Of a DNA stretch of 32,047 bases, positions 16,482-22,481 are shown one piece after another. Each line of letters begins with the position of its first letter. Position 1 is the stretch's first letter. The DNA comes from a virus. The position numbers were made by a program, and so were the translations under genes. The notes beneath the pieces are model-generated. The model was not told the DNA's origin and did no database searches. It saw only the letters and a program-made list of their open reading frames with translations. The stretch is taken from IMG/VR virus record IMGVR_UViG_3300021962_000389, positions 1 through 32,047 of that record; one strand, given 5' to 3'.

Positions 16482-16738
16482 TTTTTAAAGTGATTTTTAA
16501 TTTGTTTTGCCTCCTCTTTGCTTTCGTCGATTAAGTAAGATAATAACGTGAGTGACTCGTGAAGAGGCTCTGCTCCAACTTCTCGAGGCTTAATTCCAAG
16601 CTCTCTTGAAAGTCTAACAAAAGATTGATACCAACCCCAGCGTTCGTTGAAACCTCCTCGAGAAATTTCCCCTCCCTCATCGCCTTGCTCTCCAAATGCG
16701 ATAGGATATTGCTCAATAATTCCTTGCTTAAATTCCAA
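16478..16738 (-). CDS. Tail assembly chaperone, -1 frame extension (T-like domain)
   Basis: An 86-codon open frame with no ATG of its own that starts where a nine-T run lets ribosomes slip from the 230-residue frame. It encodes FNERWGWYQSFVRLSRELGIKPREV and LHESLTLLSYLIDESKEEAKQI. This is the pattern of C-terminal domains of phage tail assembly chaperones, where 'WGWY-sl--LA' precedes a helical end. The fused product would be 162 plus 86, or 248, residues. Its stop overlaps the next gene start, so the ribosomes that shift would be coupled to the downstream tail gene. Such G/GT pairs handle the tape measure during tail assembly. Confidence 0.7.
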   Translation of the reverse strand: MEFKQGIIEQYPIAFGEQGDEGGEISRGGFNERWGWYQSFVRLSRELGIKPREVGAEPLHESLTLLSYLIDESKEEAKQIKNHFKK

Positions 16739-17223
16739 AAAAAAAGAATAGAGCCAGTAACAACGTCCATTCTTACGTCGTTAAATAACTCGGCTTTGCT
16801 CTCGTCTCCGTCGTAATCCTCAATTTGATAAAACGGCATCGCTGACTTTGTAATCGGACGATATAATACCGACATCAATAGAGCCAAATTATCCTGGTCT
16901 CCGAGTAAGGTGTCAATCGTTGCGTGTTCTCCGATAGTCATTTTGTCTAAGTTCGGAATAAATCCGTAATTAACTCCGTTCATTTTAAACGTCCTAACGA
17001 GCTGAGGTTTCTGATCCAATACCTTAGCCAATTGCTCAACGATTTCAGCGAAGTCGTTAACCGGTATTTTCATAACGTCGGCCACGCTTAAGTTACAAAA
17101 TATCGCAACCATTTGAATGCAAACAAAAGTCTCATCGTCCTGGTTGTCTTTTACTACTTTTAAATATCTCAAATATTGAGACAATTTAATCTCCTTTAAA
17201 TCCGTTGGAATTACTACTCTCAT
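16531..17223 (-). CDS. Tail assembly chaperone, zero-frame product (G-like)
   Basis: A 230-residue protein starting 5 bases after the GTTATA box of a late promoter. It begins MRVVIPTDLKEIKLSQYLRYLKV, then FCNLSVADVMKIPVNDFAEIVEQLAKVL, and continues to a helical stretch ILFFWNLSKELL around residues 158-169. This is the general form of G-like chaperones in Bacteroidota phages. The zero frame runs 68 codons beyond the slippery T-run at codons 160-163, overlapping the -1 frame. If the T-run is instead an indel in the assembly, the true gene is a single 248-residue frame. Confidence 0.7.
   Translation of the reverse strand: MRVVIPTDLKEIKLSQYLRYLKVVKDNQDDETFVCIQMVAIFCNLSVADVMKIPVNDFAEIVEQLAKVLDQKPQLVRTFKMNGVNYGFIPNLDKMTIGEHATIDTLLGDQDNLALLMSVLYRPITKSAMPFYQIEDYDGDESKAELFNDVRMDVVTGSILFFWNLSKELLSNILSHLESKAMREGKFLEEVSTNAGVGINLLLDFQESLELSLEKLEQSLFTSHSRYYLT
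16737..16745 (-). other. Slippery nine-T run for -1 frameshift
   Basis: On the minus strand the zero frame reads CTT TTT TTT TGG. Slipping back one base in T TTT TTT keeps both codons paired and opens the -1 frame as TTG GAA TTT. Programmed -1 frameshifting or RNA polymerase slippage could both work on such a run. Confidence 0.65.
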
Positions 17224-17228
17224 ATATA

Positions 17229-17252
17229 TATAACTAAAAAAAGTCGTTTTGT
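17229..17252 (-). promoter_or_regulatory. Late promoter motif A (tail operon)
   Basis: On the minus strand: ACAAAAC, 11 bases (GACTTTTTTTA), GTTATA, 5 bases, ATG at 17223. It occupies nearly all of the 38-base gap after the large terminase gene and would drive the tail genes. Confidence 0.72.
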
Positions 17253-17261
17253 TTATTTTTT

Positions 17262-18527
17262 TTATGTAATTATTATTTTGCGCGTTGGCTTAAGTTCAAA
17301 AAATATTCTCATCATTAAAGCGTCAGAGTAATCCGGAGAGCGTCCGATTTTCTTTTTAATTTCGTCTTTATTTATTAAAGCTATTTTTGAGGCGTCTGTC
17401 TCCCTTGCGAGCCTAACCATTTCTAACTCTTCCGTTAATTGTTGAGATTGTTTTTCGTTGCAATTTATATAAATTTCATTTCTATTTATTGTCTCAGCTA
17501 ATTTATAATAACATTGAGTTTTAATATTTTGAAAATTCTCTTCTTTATTGTTGTATTTTATTGGCTTAGCGTTATTGGTAAATCCTAAGCATTTTAAATA
17601 ATCTTTTACTCCTCCTCCAACTCCGTCCTCATCGACAATAATATTATTTCTATTTACATTATATTTTTCAGCTAGTTTATTAATTGCGTCAACGCTTTCG
17701 TCAACTCTTGAGACTTGCATTTCAAAAACTTCAATAACTCTAAATCCGTCCCAACAAAAAATAACGGTCTTATCTCTACCAAGTCGAGCAATATCGGCGG
17801 TAATATATTTGACTCCGCTTTCAATATGTGTATTTGAAAATAATTTAACTATGCTTTCATTTGTCATTAGTTGTCCCTCATCTTCCGATTGCTCAGCCTC
17901 ATAAAGTTCCTTAAAAATTTTCTCAGGTAAATCTCGTTTTGCTTGTAAAATTTCCTCCTCTTCAATTATTCCCTCTGCTACCGCATCCCAACAAGTTACT
18001 TTAAAATATTCATATTCTTTGTCTGTTTTGGCTTTCTCTTTTAATTTATGCACCCAGTTTGAAATTCCTCCAAAGTTACCAATTAATTTGCAAGGTGCAT
18101 TTGTTGAGGTTAATGTTGAACGTAAAGCAAACCAAGCCTCCTCTCTTGCTCTTGGTGCTTCGTCAAATACACACGCATAAACATCCTCTCCATATAAATT
18201 ATCTGGTTTTTCTGCTGACTTAAAATGTATTTCAGCTCCATTGGGACAATAAATAATAAGATTTGTCTCGTTAAATTTATACAATTTTGTAGCTGCTAAA
18301 TATCTCCGAAGTCTATTAAATGCGATTTTAGATTGATTAAATACTGGAGCAACCCACCAATAATTGTGACCTTGTTGGTTTTGATTTTCGTGAGCTTTAC
18401 CAAATAGCCAAATAATATGCGAAAACGTTTTACCTACTTTGGTCGATGCCTCAGTAATTGTAAAACGTGATTTCGAATTTAATATTTTCTTTTGGTAACT
18501 TGTTAAATTTGGAGGTATTATGTCCAT
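17262..18527 (-). CDS. terL: Terminase large subunit
   Basis: A 421-residue protein with both activities of the packaging motor. The ATPase part has a Walker A-type segment EASTKVGKTFS near residues 27-37, a following aromatic-rich strand YWWVAPVFNQSKIAFNRL and a Walker B with catalytic Glu, VYACVFDEAPR, near residue 118. The nuclease part has TADIARLGRDKTVIFCWDG near 240, IIVDEDGVGGGVKDYL near 297 and PDYSDALMMRIFF near the C-terminus, supplying the acidic metal ligands of the RNase H-like fold. It overlaps the small-subunit candidate by 10 bases. Its place directly before a new late promoter separates packaging genes from tail genes. Confidence 0.93.
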   Translation of the reverse strand: MDIIPPNLTSYQKKILNSKSRFTITEASTKVGKTFSHIIWLFGKAHENQNQQGHNYWWVAPVFNQSKIAFNRLRRYLAATKLYKFNETNLIIYCPNGAEIHFKSAEKPDNLYGEDVYACVFDEAPRAREEAWFALRSTLTSTNAPCKLIGNFGGISNWVHKLKEKAKTDKEYEYFKVTCWDAVAEGIIEEEEILQAKRDLPEKIFKELYEAEQSEDEGQLMTNESIVKLFSNTHIESGVKYITADIARLGRDKTVIFCWDGFRVIEVFEMQVSRVDESVDAINKLAEKYNVNRNNIIVDEDGVGGGVKDYLKCLGFTNNAKPIKYNNKEENFQNIKTQCYYKLAETINRNEIYINCNEKQSQQLTEELEMVRLARETDASKIALINKDEIKKKIGRSPDYSDALMMRIFFELKPTRKIIIT

Positions 18528-18787
18528 TTAGTCATGTCGATAACAGGAATTGTCACTCCCTCAACGTCAATAGTTTGATCCGGTTTTCCAACTGTGTACT
18601 CTAAAAATAATTTTGCAGCGGAAACGTCTTGATCTCCAATAGCTTTGATTTTTAACATCGTCAAAACTTGGATGATATCTTCGTTGTTAAAAGACTCATT
18701 TATTATCTCTTTAAATTTATTTTTTCTTTTGTCGTCTGGACGAGTTGCCTTTGTGCTATGCCCTCCGTTGTTTTTTCTATTATCCAT
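18518..18787 (-). CDS. Putative terminase small subunit
   Basis: An 89-residue basic protein: N-terminal 25 residues rich in Lys/Arg/Asn (DNRKNNGGHSTKATRPDDKRK), then a helix-turn-helix-like region (IINESFNNEDIIQVLTMLKIKAIGDQDVSAAKLFLEYTVGKP). The 'gd--AaklLle-~vGKP' pattern is common in small phage DNA-recognition proteins located just before terL. The overlap with terL supports the call. It would bind the packaging start site. The small size leaves some doubt. Confidence 0.65.
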   Translation of the reverse strand: MDNRKNNGGHSTKATRPDDKRKNKFKEIINESFNNEDIIQVLTMLKIKAIGDQDVSAAKLFLEYTVGKPDQTIDVEGVTIPVIDMTKWT

Positions 18788-18799
18788 AATTAATACAAA

Positions 18800-19018
18800 T
18801 TAACTATTAATTTTGTAAGCTCCTAAAATAACCTCGTTATTCGTCAAAAACCTCGATGCAAACAATTTAAATCCCTTGTGAGACTTCTTTTTTAATAAAT
18901 CATATAAGTTACTCGGCATCCAAATTTCGTTCGCTGAGAGGTCTGCTGGTGCGTTTTCGATTATAGCGTCCAAAAATTCGTAAAATTCGGCTTGCTGTTG
19001 TTTTCTAGTTGTTTTCAA
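18800..19018 (-). CDS. Hypothetical protein in packaging/sigma operon
   Basis: A 72-residue protein that overlaps the end of the preceding gene by 14 bases and stops 12 bases before the terminase small subunit. It is helical, with KQQQAEFYEFLDAIIENAPADLSANEIWMPSNLYDLLKKKSHKGFKLFASRFLTN, and could be a small DNA-binding or assembly protein. I do not recognise it. Confidence 0.6.
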   Translation of the reverse strand: MKTTRKQQQAEFYEFLDAIIENAPADLSANEIWMPSNLYDLLKKKSHKGFKLFASRFLTNNEVILGAYKINS

Positions 19019-19382
19019 AACTGAATAATTTATATAAATCTTTGATTATAGCCTCGTGTACTTTTGAACAGCTTGAGCAATTTGAATTGTCAATCCCAAA
19101 ATAATACGAATAAAGTCCGTTTAAAAATTCAGCATCCTCAAAATTTAACTCGGTACGTTTTCCGTCGATTACTCTTTGACCTTTTACGTCTAAAAATATT
19201 CTAAAATGTTCTTTGTCGATTGCTGTCATTTCCGATTTTACCTTTTTAAAGTTAAATAATCGGTTAAGTCCAAATCGTCTCTCCTCGCATCCTTGACAAG
19301 GCTCAATTCCTACGGCTGAGGTTACAGCTGCAACCACGTCTCCGAGTCCTTGAATTTCTTTTTTAGTTCTTTTTTTTGCCAT
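19005..19382 (-). CDS. Small Cys-rich phage protein (putative zinc-binding)
   Basis: A 125-residue protein with GLGDVVAAVTSAVGIEPCQGCEERRFGLNRLF (CxGC followed by RR) in the N-terminal third and CSSCSKVHE near the C-terminus. The two CxxC pairs could bind one zinc ion. The first segment is widespread in Bacteroidota phages in my experience, where it is annotated only as hypothetical. It starts one base into the previous gene's stop (ATG/stop overlap at 19382). A structural or transcription-related zinc finger is possible, but no function is known. Confidence 0.65.
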   Translation of the reverse strand: MAKKRTKKEIQGLGDVVAAVTSAVGIEPCQGCEERRFGLNRLFNFKKVKSEMTAIDKEHFRIFLDVKGQRVIDGKRTELNFEDAEFLNGLYSYYFGIDNSNCSSCSKVHEAIIKDLYKLFSFENN

Positions 19383-19585
19383 TATATTAATTGCGTTAAA
19401 ATATTAATATCTCTTGAAAATTCTATATCGTAATGGCTTGTCTCACTTGTATTATTACTTAAATAATAAACGTATGTATAAGGCCTTTGTAAAATACCTG
19501 TTATTTGTCGAGGTATTTGCTCTTTGTCAGTAATAAGAAATACAATATCTCCAATATTATATTTTTCAATCTTTTTTTCTCCCAT
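19382..19585 (-). CDS. Small hypothetical protein
   Basis: A 67-residue protein, beta-rich: YNIGDIVFLITDKEQIPRQITGILQRPYTYVYYLSNNTSETSHYDIEFSRD. The pattern 'G-iVylktD-eq-~r~VtgI' then 'Y-ls-gt--s-HyD-Eis' recurs in Bacteroidota phages and may be a small KOW/SH3-like barrel. It overlaps the sigma-like gene by 20 bases. Role unknown. Confidence 0.6.
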   Translation of the reverse strand: MGEKKIEKYNIGDIVFLITDKEQIPRQITGILQRPYTYVYYLSNNTSETSHYDIEFSRDINILTQLI

Positions 19586-19994
19586 TTAGTTTTAATTTTA
19601 CCATTTTATTAATCCGGTGTATAGTTTGAATGTGTATGCCGGTTTGTCTTGAGAGTTCTCGTTGACCTATTAACGTCGATTGCTCAAACATCGTCCTTTC
19701 GTACCAAGTTAAGTCTTTTGATAGCTCTGAGTAATCAATTCCCTCGCAATATTCCTCGTCTTCGACTTCAAATTTACTAAAATCGTCGATTAAAATATCG
19801 TTATTTTTAAGAGAGTCATAAAATAATGACCTCAAAGTTACAAAAATATATCCGTCAGTGACCGGAATAGTCCTTTCTGACAATTTAATATACATATTTT
19901 GCACCAACTCATCCGCTAAGTCCTTGCTTTTGCAAATTTGAAAAGCCATTTTTCGCCACTGAGCGTCCTTTTTAGCGAGTTCGTGAATTATCAA
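19566..19994 (-). CDS. Sigma-70-family-like phage transcription factor
   Basis: A 142-residue protein with the two domains of a minimal (ECF-type) sigma factor. Residues 1-60 match region 2: KKDAQWRKMAFQICKSKDLADELVQNMYIKL then a YIFVTLRSLFYDSLK helix that would hold the -10 recognition surface. An acidic linker (DDFSKFEVEDEEYCEGIDYSE) follows. Residues 95-138 match region 4: LTWYERTMFEQSTLIGQRELSRQTGIHIQTIHRINKMVKLKL, with a clear helix-turn-helix that would read the -35 box. It starts in an ATGA overlap with a small gene whose promoter carries late motif D. It is the best candidate to recognise the motif found at four late promoters, including its own. Confidence 0.75.
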   Translation of the reverse strand: MIIHELAKKDAQWRKMAFQICKSKDLADELVQNMYIKLSERTIPVTDGYIFVTLRSLFYDSLKNNDILIDDFSKFEVEDEEYCEGIDYSELSKDLTWYERTMFEQSTLIGQRELSRQTGIHIQTIHRINKMVKLKLNGRKKD

Positions 19995-20224
19995 AGCCTC
20001 ATCGGATTAAAATACTCACTTAAAAAATGCAATACGTGAGTTTCGTTTTCAATATAATATGCCGTACCTCGAATAATTAACACAATTTCGTCCGGAGACT
20101 CCACCCAATATCCGTCAATACTATCGACGTTGACTCTAAAATCGACAAACGATCCATTGAGTCCGAGATTGTCGTCCTCTTGCTCCAACCACATTTGAGT
20201 CGATATTGTGTAAGGTTTTATCAT
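19991..20224 (-). CDS. Hypothetical protein, first gene of the sigma/terminase operon
   Basis: A 77-residue protein starting 4 bases after a TATATTTG box and downstream of late motif D. It is acidic and beta-rich: FVDFRVNVDSIDGYWVESPDEIVLIIRGTAYYIENETHVLHFLSEYF. The IxLIIRGxxYYIE-like core recurs in small phage proteins. Its ATGA overlap with the sigma-like gene links the two. A sigma regulator is possible but unsupported. Confidence 0.6.
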   Translation of the reverse strand: MIKPYTISTQMWLEQEDDNLGLNGSFVDFRVNVDSIDGYWVESPDEIVLIIRGTAYYIENETHVLHFLSEYFNPMRL

Positions 20225-20228
20225 ATTA

Positions 20229-20236
20229 CAAATATA
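20229..20236 (-). promoter_or_regulatory. Host-type -7 box before the sigma operon
   Basis: TATATTTG on the minus strand fits the Bacteroidota -7 consensus TAnnTTTG. No TTTG box is found at the usual distance upstream. The ATG at 20224 is only 4 bases downstream, so transcripts from this box would be essentially leaderless. Confidence 0.4.
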
Positions 20237-20249
20237 GTAAATATATTAA

Positions 20250-20273
20250 TATAACGGTAAAAAGTGATTTTGT
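20250..20273 (-). promoter_or_regulatory. Late promoter motif D (sigma/terminase operon)
   Basis: On the minus strand: ACAAAAT, 11 bases (CACTTTTTACC), GTTATA. It is the most divergent of the four (last base of the first box is T) and the only one not 5 bases from an ATG; the start codon lies 25 bases downstream. It would place the sigma-like gene under its own control. Confidence 0.6.
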
Positions 20274-20280
20274 AACAAAT

Positions 20281-20973
20281 TTAGAACAATTTTGTTTGGT
20301 TTGTGTGGTTTTTAATACGTTCCATTGCCTTATCAAAATATTCCTTATCAAGCTCGCAAGCTGTTAAGTTAAAGCCATAATCATGACAAGCGATAGCGAT
20401 TGAGCCTGAGCCTAAATGTGTATCGAGTATTTTATCGCCAGGCTTAGAATATTTATCAAGTAACCATTTATATAATACTATTGGTTTTTGAGTTGGATGA
20501 ATTGTTTGTTTTCCACTAAATGGAATATTATATATAACAGGTTGATTGTATCCAATATTTTGCCCTCTTTTAAATCCGTCTTGTAATAATGGAACTATTT
20601 TTAAAGGTCTTTTAAATGAAGTCCAAGCCAATTCTCCGTCACTTCTAGTTTCTAAAACCTGTAATTTATTCCAAACAATCCAAGAATTTATTAATGGCAA
20701 GGGAAAATAATTTCCTCCCCAAATAATTTGATTTTTAGAAACTCTAAATAATTCATCAAAATATTCTTTTTTTGGAATTTCATTATCCCAATTTTTAGAT
20801 TTTAAATCACTTCTTTTAATAATAGAATTTTTTCTTCCTTTCATTTTAGAACTTGAAATACTTTGTTTTCCTGCTCCAATACCATAAGGAGGATCGACAA
20901 TTGCCAAATCAAAATAGTTATCAGGATAGCGAGCCATTAGCTCCATGTTATCCTCGTTGGTAATATTTAACAT
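20281..20973 (-). CDS. DNA methyltransferase (N4/N6, beta-type order)
   Basis: A 230-residue protein with the catalytic motif DPPYGIG near residue 26 and the S-adenosylmethionine-binding motif, DTHLGSGSIAIACHDYGF followed by ACELD, near residues 187-210. The order (catalytic motif first, AdoMet motif last) is that of beta-class amino-methyltransferases. Other parts such as NQIIWGGNYFPLP and HPTQKPIVLYKWLL are typical of the family. No restriction partner is adjacent, although a VRR-NUC nuclease lies next to it and overlaps by 7 bases. It would protect phage DNA from host restriction or act in phage regulation. Target sequence cannot be told. Confidence 0.9.
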   Translation of the reverse strand: MLNITNEDNMELMARYPDNYFDLAIVDPPYGIGAGKQSISSSKMKGRKNSIIKRSDLKSKNWDNEIPKKEYFDELFRVSKNQIIWGGNYFPLPLINSWIVWNKLQVLETRSDGELAWTSFKRPLKIVPLLQDGFKRGQNIGYNQPVIYNIPFSGKQTIHPTQKPIVLYKWLLDKYSKPGDKILDTHLGSGSIAIACHDYGFNLTACELDKEYFDKAMERIKNHTNQTKLF

Positions 20974-21236
20974 ATTTGTTTACTTTTAAATTCAACATTC
21001 CAATCACTCCAAACATATACAATACATCCGTATTTTTTAAGCTCTGAGAGCCTCAATTCCTGTAAAGGTGACAATATACCATTTTCTCTTTTTACTTCGA
21101 TAAATGTCGCCTTTCCGTCTTTGATAGCTAATAAGTCAGGAATGCCATTTGTTGAGGTCTTTATTAACTTCGTAACAAAATACCCTTGCGCCTGGAGTTT
21201 CTTTTTTATCTTAGTTTGAATTTGCTGCTCTGTCAT
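20967..21236 (-). CDS. VRR-NUC domain nuclease
   Basis: An 89-residue single-domain protein of the VRR-NUC (PD-(D/E)xK) family. The motif runs NGIPDLLAIKDGKATFIEVK (residues 30-49), where the Asp and the E-x-K supply the metal site, followed by SPLQELRLSELKKYGC. Stand-alone VRR-NUC proteins are common in phages and are thought to act on branched or structured DNA, possibly as Holliday-junction resolvases. Its overlap with the methyltransferase gene shows shared transcription. Confidence 0.88.
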   Translation of the reverse strand: MTEQQIQTKIKKKLQAQGYFVTKLIKTSTNGIPDLLAIKDGKATFIEVKRENGILSPLQELRLSELKKYGCIVYVWSDWNVEFKSKQIC

Positions 21237-21242
21237 TTGGTT

Positions 21243-21425
21243 TTAATCTACAAGGTATTCATTTGTACTTAAACATTGTTGACCCTCCAATAACTCTGCT
21301 CTGTCACTTGTAACATAAACCGAAGTATGTGGATGATGATTTTCAGCCAAATATTTCATTAATGGTCTAACTGCCTCTTCAAATTTTTCTTGTTGCTCTT
21401 CTAAATTTTGTGATGTTTGTTTCAT
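21243..21425 (-). CDS. Small hypothetical protein (MKQTS start, NHHPHT motif)
   Basis: A 60-residue protein when started at 21425, where the upstream bases match the leader shared with three neighbouring genes; a start 45 bases earlier is possible but lies inside the repeated leader. It has a helical N-terminus and the motif LAENHHPHTSVYVTSDRAELLEGQQ, which I recall from many phage hypothetical proteins of unknown role. It ends 6 bases before the VRR-NUC gene. Confidence 0.65.
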   Translation of the reverse strand: MKQTSQNLEEQQEKFEEAVRPLMKYLAENHHPHTSVYVTSDRAELLEGQQCLSTNEYLVD

Positions 21426-21444
21426 AATCTTATTTGTTTTTAAA
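21423..21444 (-). repeat. Repeated start-region leader, copy 1
   Basis: On the minus strand TAAAAACAAATAAGATTATG precedes the ATG. Closely similar blocks lie at 21766-21792, 22113-22139 and 22330-22351. Similarity between this copy and the third extends into the 3' end of the upstream gene, showing duplication of a whole gene-plus-leader unit. Confidence 0.8.
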
Positions 21445-21768
21445 TGTTTCGTTGTAGTATTGTTCTCCACAAGTTATAACATCTTCTTCCGCATATTTTT
21501 CTCTTTCTTCTAAAGACATTTTATTAACTTTATCTTCGTGTATGTGTTGCAAAAAAGCACAAGTATTTCCAGCATCAATAATCTGTTGCTTTTCCATTTC
21601 TAAAAGTTCTTCATCAATTCTTTTAATAATATTTTTTAATGTTAAACTAATAACTTCTTGACAAGCTTCTCTTATTTCTTGATTTTCAATTTCAAGTAAA
21701 GATTCTTCCGCTGATGTTTGAGTTAATATTAAATCTTCTCTTAAATCTTGCATTGCTGTTTGTTTCAT
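21430..21768 (-). CDS. MKQTA-family small protein, long member
   Basis: A 112-residue, acidic helical protein of the local family: N-terminal MKQTA, a central LEMEKQQIIDAGN motif and the ending EQYYNETFKNK. It differs from its relatives by a longer N-terminal part (QDLREDLILTQTSAEESLLEIENQEIREACQEVISL). The family is common in flavobacterial phages and prophages and has no known function. The last 13 residues are encoded by sequence repeated at 22120-22160. Confidence 0.7.
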   Translation of the reverse strand: MKQTAMQDLREDLILTQTSAEESLLEIENQEIREACQEVISLTLKNIIKRIDEELLEMEKQQIIDAGNTCAFLQHIHEDKVNKMSLEEREKYAEEDVITCGEQYYNETFKNK

Positions 21769-21792
21769 AATCTTATTTGTTTTTAAATTGTT
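21766..21792 (-). repeat. Repeated start-region leader, copy 2
   Basis: Second copy of the leader that ends at the ATG of an MKQTA-family gene. It is nearly identical to the third copy over about 25 bases upstream of the start codon. Confidence 0.8.
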
Positions 21793-21803
21793 GATTTTAA
21801 GTG

Positions 21804-21845
21804 TAATAAACTTATTTTTGTATAATAAACTTATAAGGTTTATTA
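21804..21845. repeat. TAATAAACTTAT direct and inverted repeats between small genes
   Basis: TAATAAACTTAT occurs at 21804-21815 and 21823-21834. An inverted arm GTTTATTA at 21838-21845 pairs with TAATAAAC at 21823-21830 around a 7-base loop. The hairpin includes the stop codon of the upstream gene and is not followed by a clean T-run. It could be an mRNA-processing hairpin or a protein-binding site. Confidence 0.55.
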
Positions 21846-22115
21846 TGGTTTTTTAAATTTTTCAAACCATTGGTCAATTTCACTACCATTTATTATAATA
21901 TTATGTTTTTGAGCAAAATGTCCTAAACATTCATATAACTTTACTTGAACTTCTTCCTCACTATACCCTTGTTGTTGCTTTTCCATTTCTAAAAAAGGTT
22001 TAATAAATTCATCGTATGATACAGGTTTGTTCTTTCCTGTTTCTTCAAAGTTATACCAATCTTTTTGCCATTGTCTAAATGCAATTCCTAATTGCTCTAC
22101 TGCTGTTTGTTTCAT
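21843..22115 (-). CDS. MKQTAVEQL-family small protein
   Basis: A 90-residue protein: MKQTAVEQLGIAFRQWQKDWYNFEETGK, then FLEMEKQQQGYSEEEVQVKLYECLGHFAQKHN. It shares the first nine residues and the MEKQQ centre with its neighbours, but its C-terminus is unrelated to the EQYYNETFKNK ending, suggesting a recombinant member. It follows the next family gene by 4 bases. Function unknown. Confidence 0.68.
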   Translation of the reverse strand: MKQTAVEQLGIAFRQWQKDWYNFEETGKNKPVSYDEFIKPFLEMEKQQQGYSEEEVQVKLYECLGHFAQKHNIIINGSEIDQWFEKFKKP

Positions 22116-22139
22116 AATCTTATTTGTTTTTAAATTGTT
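22113..22139 (-). repeat. Repeated start-region leader, copy 3
   Basis: Third copy of the leader. Similarity to the first copy continues upstream into the FKNK-encoding end of the preceding gene. Confidence 0.8.
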
Positions 22140-22332
22140 CGTTGTAATATTGTTTTCCGAATTTTAATTCATCTTTTAATGTATCAATACTTCCATTTTG
22201 ATAACCCTCAATAATCTGTTGCTTTTCCATTTCTTTGGCTTGGTCAAGAATAATTCTAATTGCCAATTGATGTCCGCTTGGAATTAATTGTTCTAATTGC
22301 TCTACTGCAAACTCTACTGCTGTTGGTTTCAT
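22120..22332 (-). CDS. MKPTAVE-family small protein
   Basis: A 70-residue protein with the complete family layout: MKPTAVEFAVEQLEQLIPSGH at the start, AKEMEKQQIIEGYQNG in the middle and GKQYYNEQFKNK at the end. It is first in the paralogue array, so it may be the parental form. It is followed by the shared leader and the next member. Function unknown. Confidence 0.7.
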   Translation of the reverse strand: MKPTAVEFAVEQLEQLIPSGHQLAIRIILDQAKEMEKQQIIEGYQNGSIDTLKDELKFGKQYYNEQFKNK

Positions 22333-22351
22333 AATCTTATTTGTTTTTTAA
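22330..22351 (-). repeat. Repeated start-region leader, copy 4
   Basis: Fourth copy, with one extra T on the plus strand compared with the others; similarity stops about 22 bases upstream of the ATG. Confidence 0.7.
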
Positions 22352-22388
22352 AAGTCAAGTTTTTTCCATCATTTACCTGACAAAATTA

Positions 22389-22481
22389 TTACTTTGTCAT
22401 TAAATAAATAAAAGCAACGGCTAACGTGATTACTGAAATCCACGCCATAATTTCAACGATTAAATCCTCTTTGTTGTTCAT
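22389..22481 (-). CDS. 30-residue membrane microprotein
   Basis: A short ORF, MNNKEDLIVEIMAWISVITL then AVAFIYLMTK, consisting of a short polar start and one transmembrane helix of about 18 residues. Its ATG overlaps the 3' end of the upstream gene in another frame, fills an otherwise empty 120-base gap, and has a similar counterpart at 31014-31100. This supports a real gene, but it is short enough that chance cannot be excluded. Confidence 0.5.
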   Translation of the reverse strand: MNNKEDLIVEIMAWISVITLAVAFIYLMTK

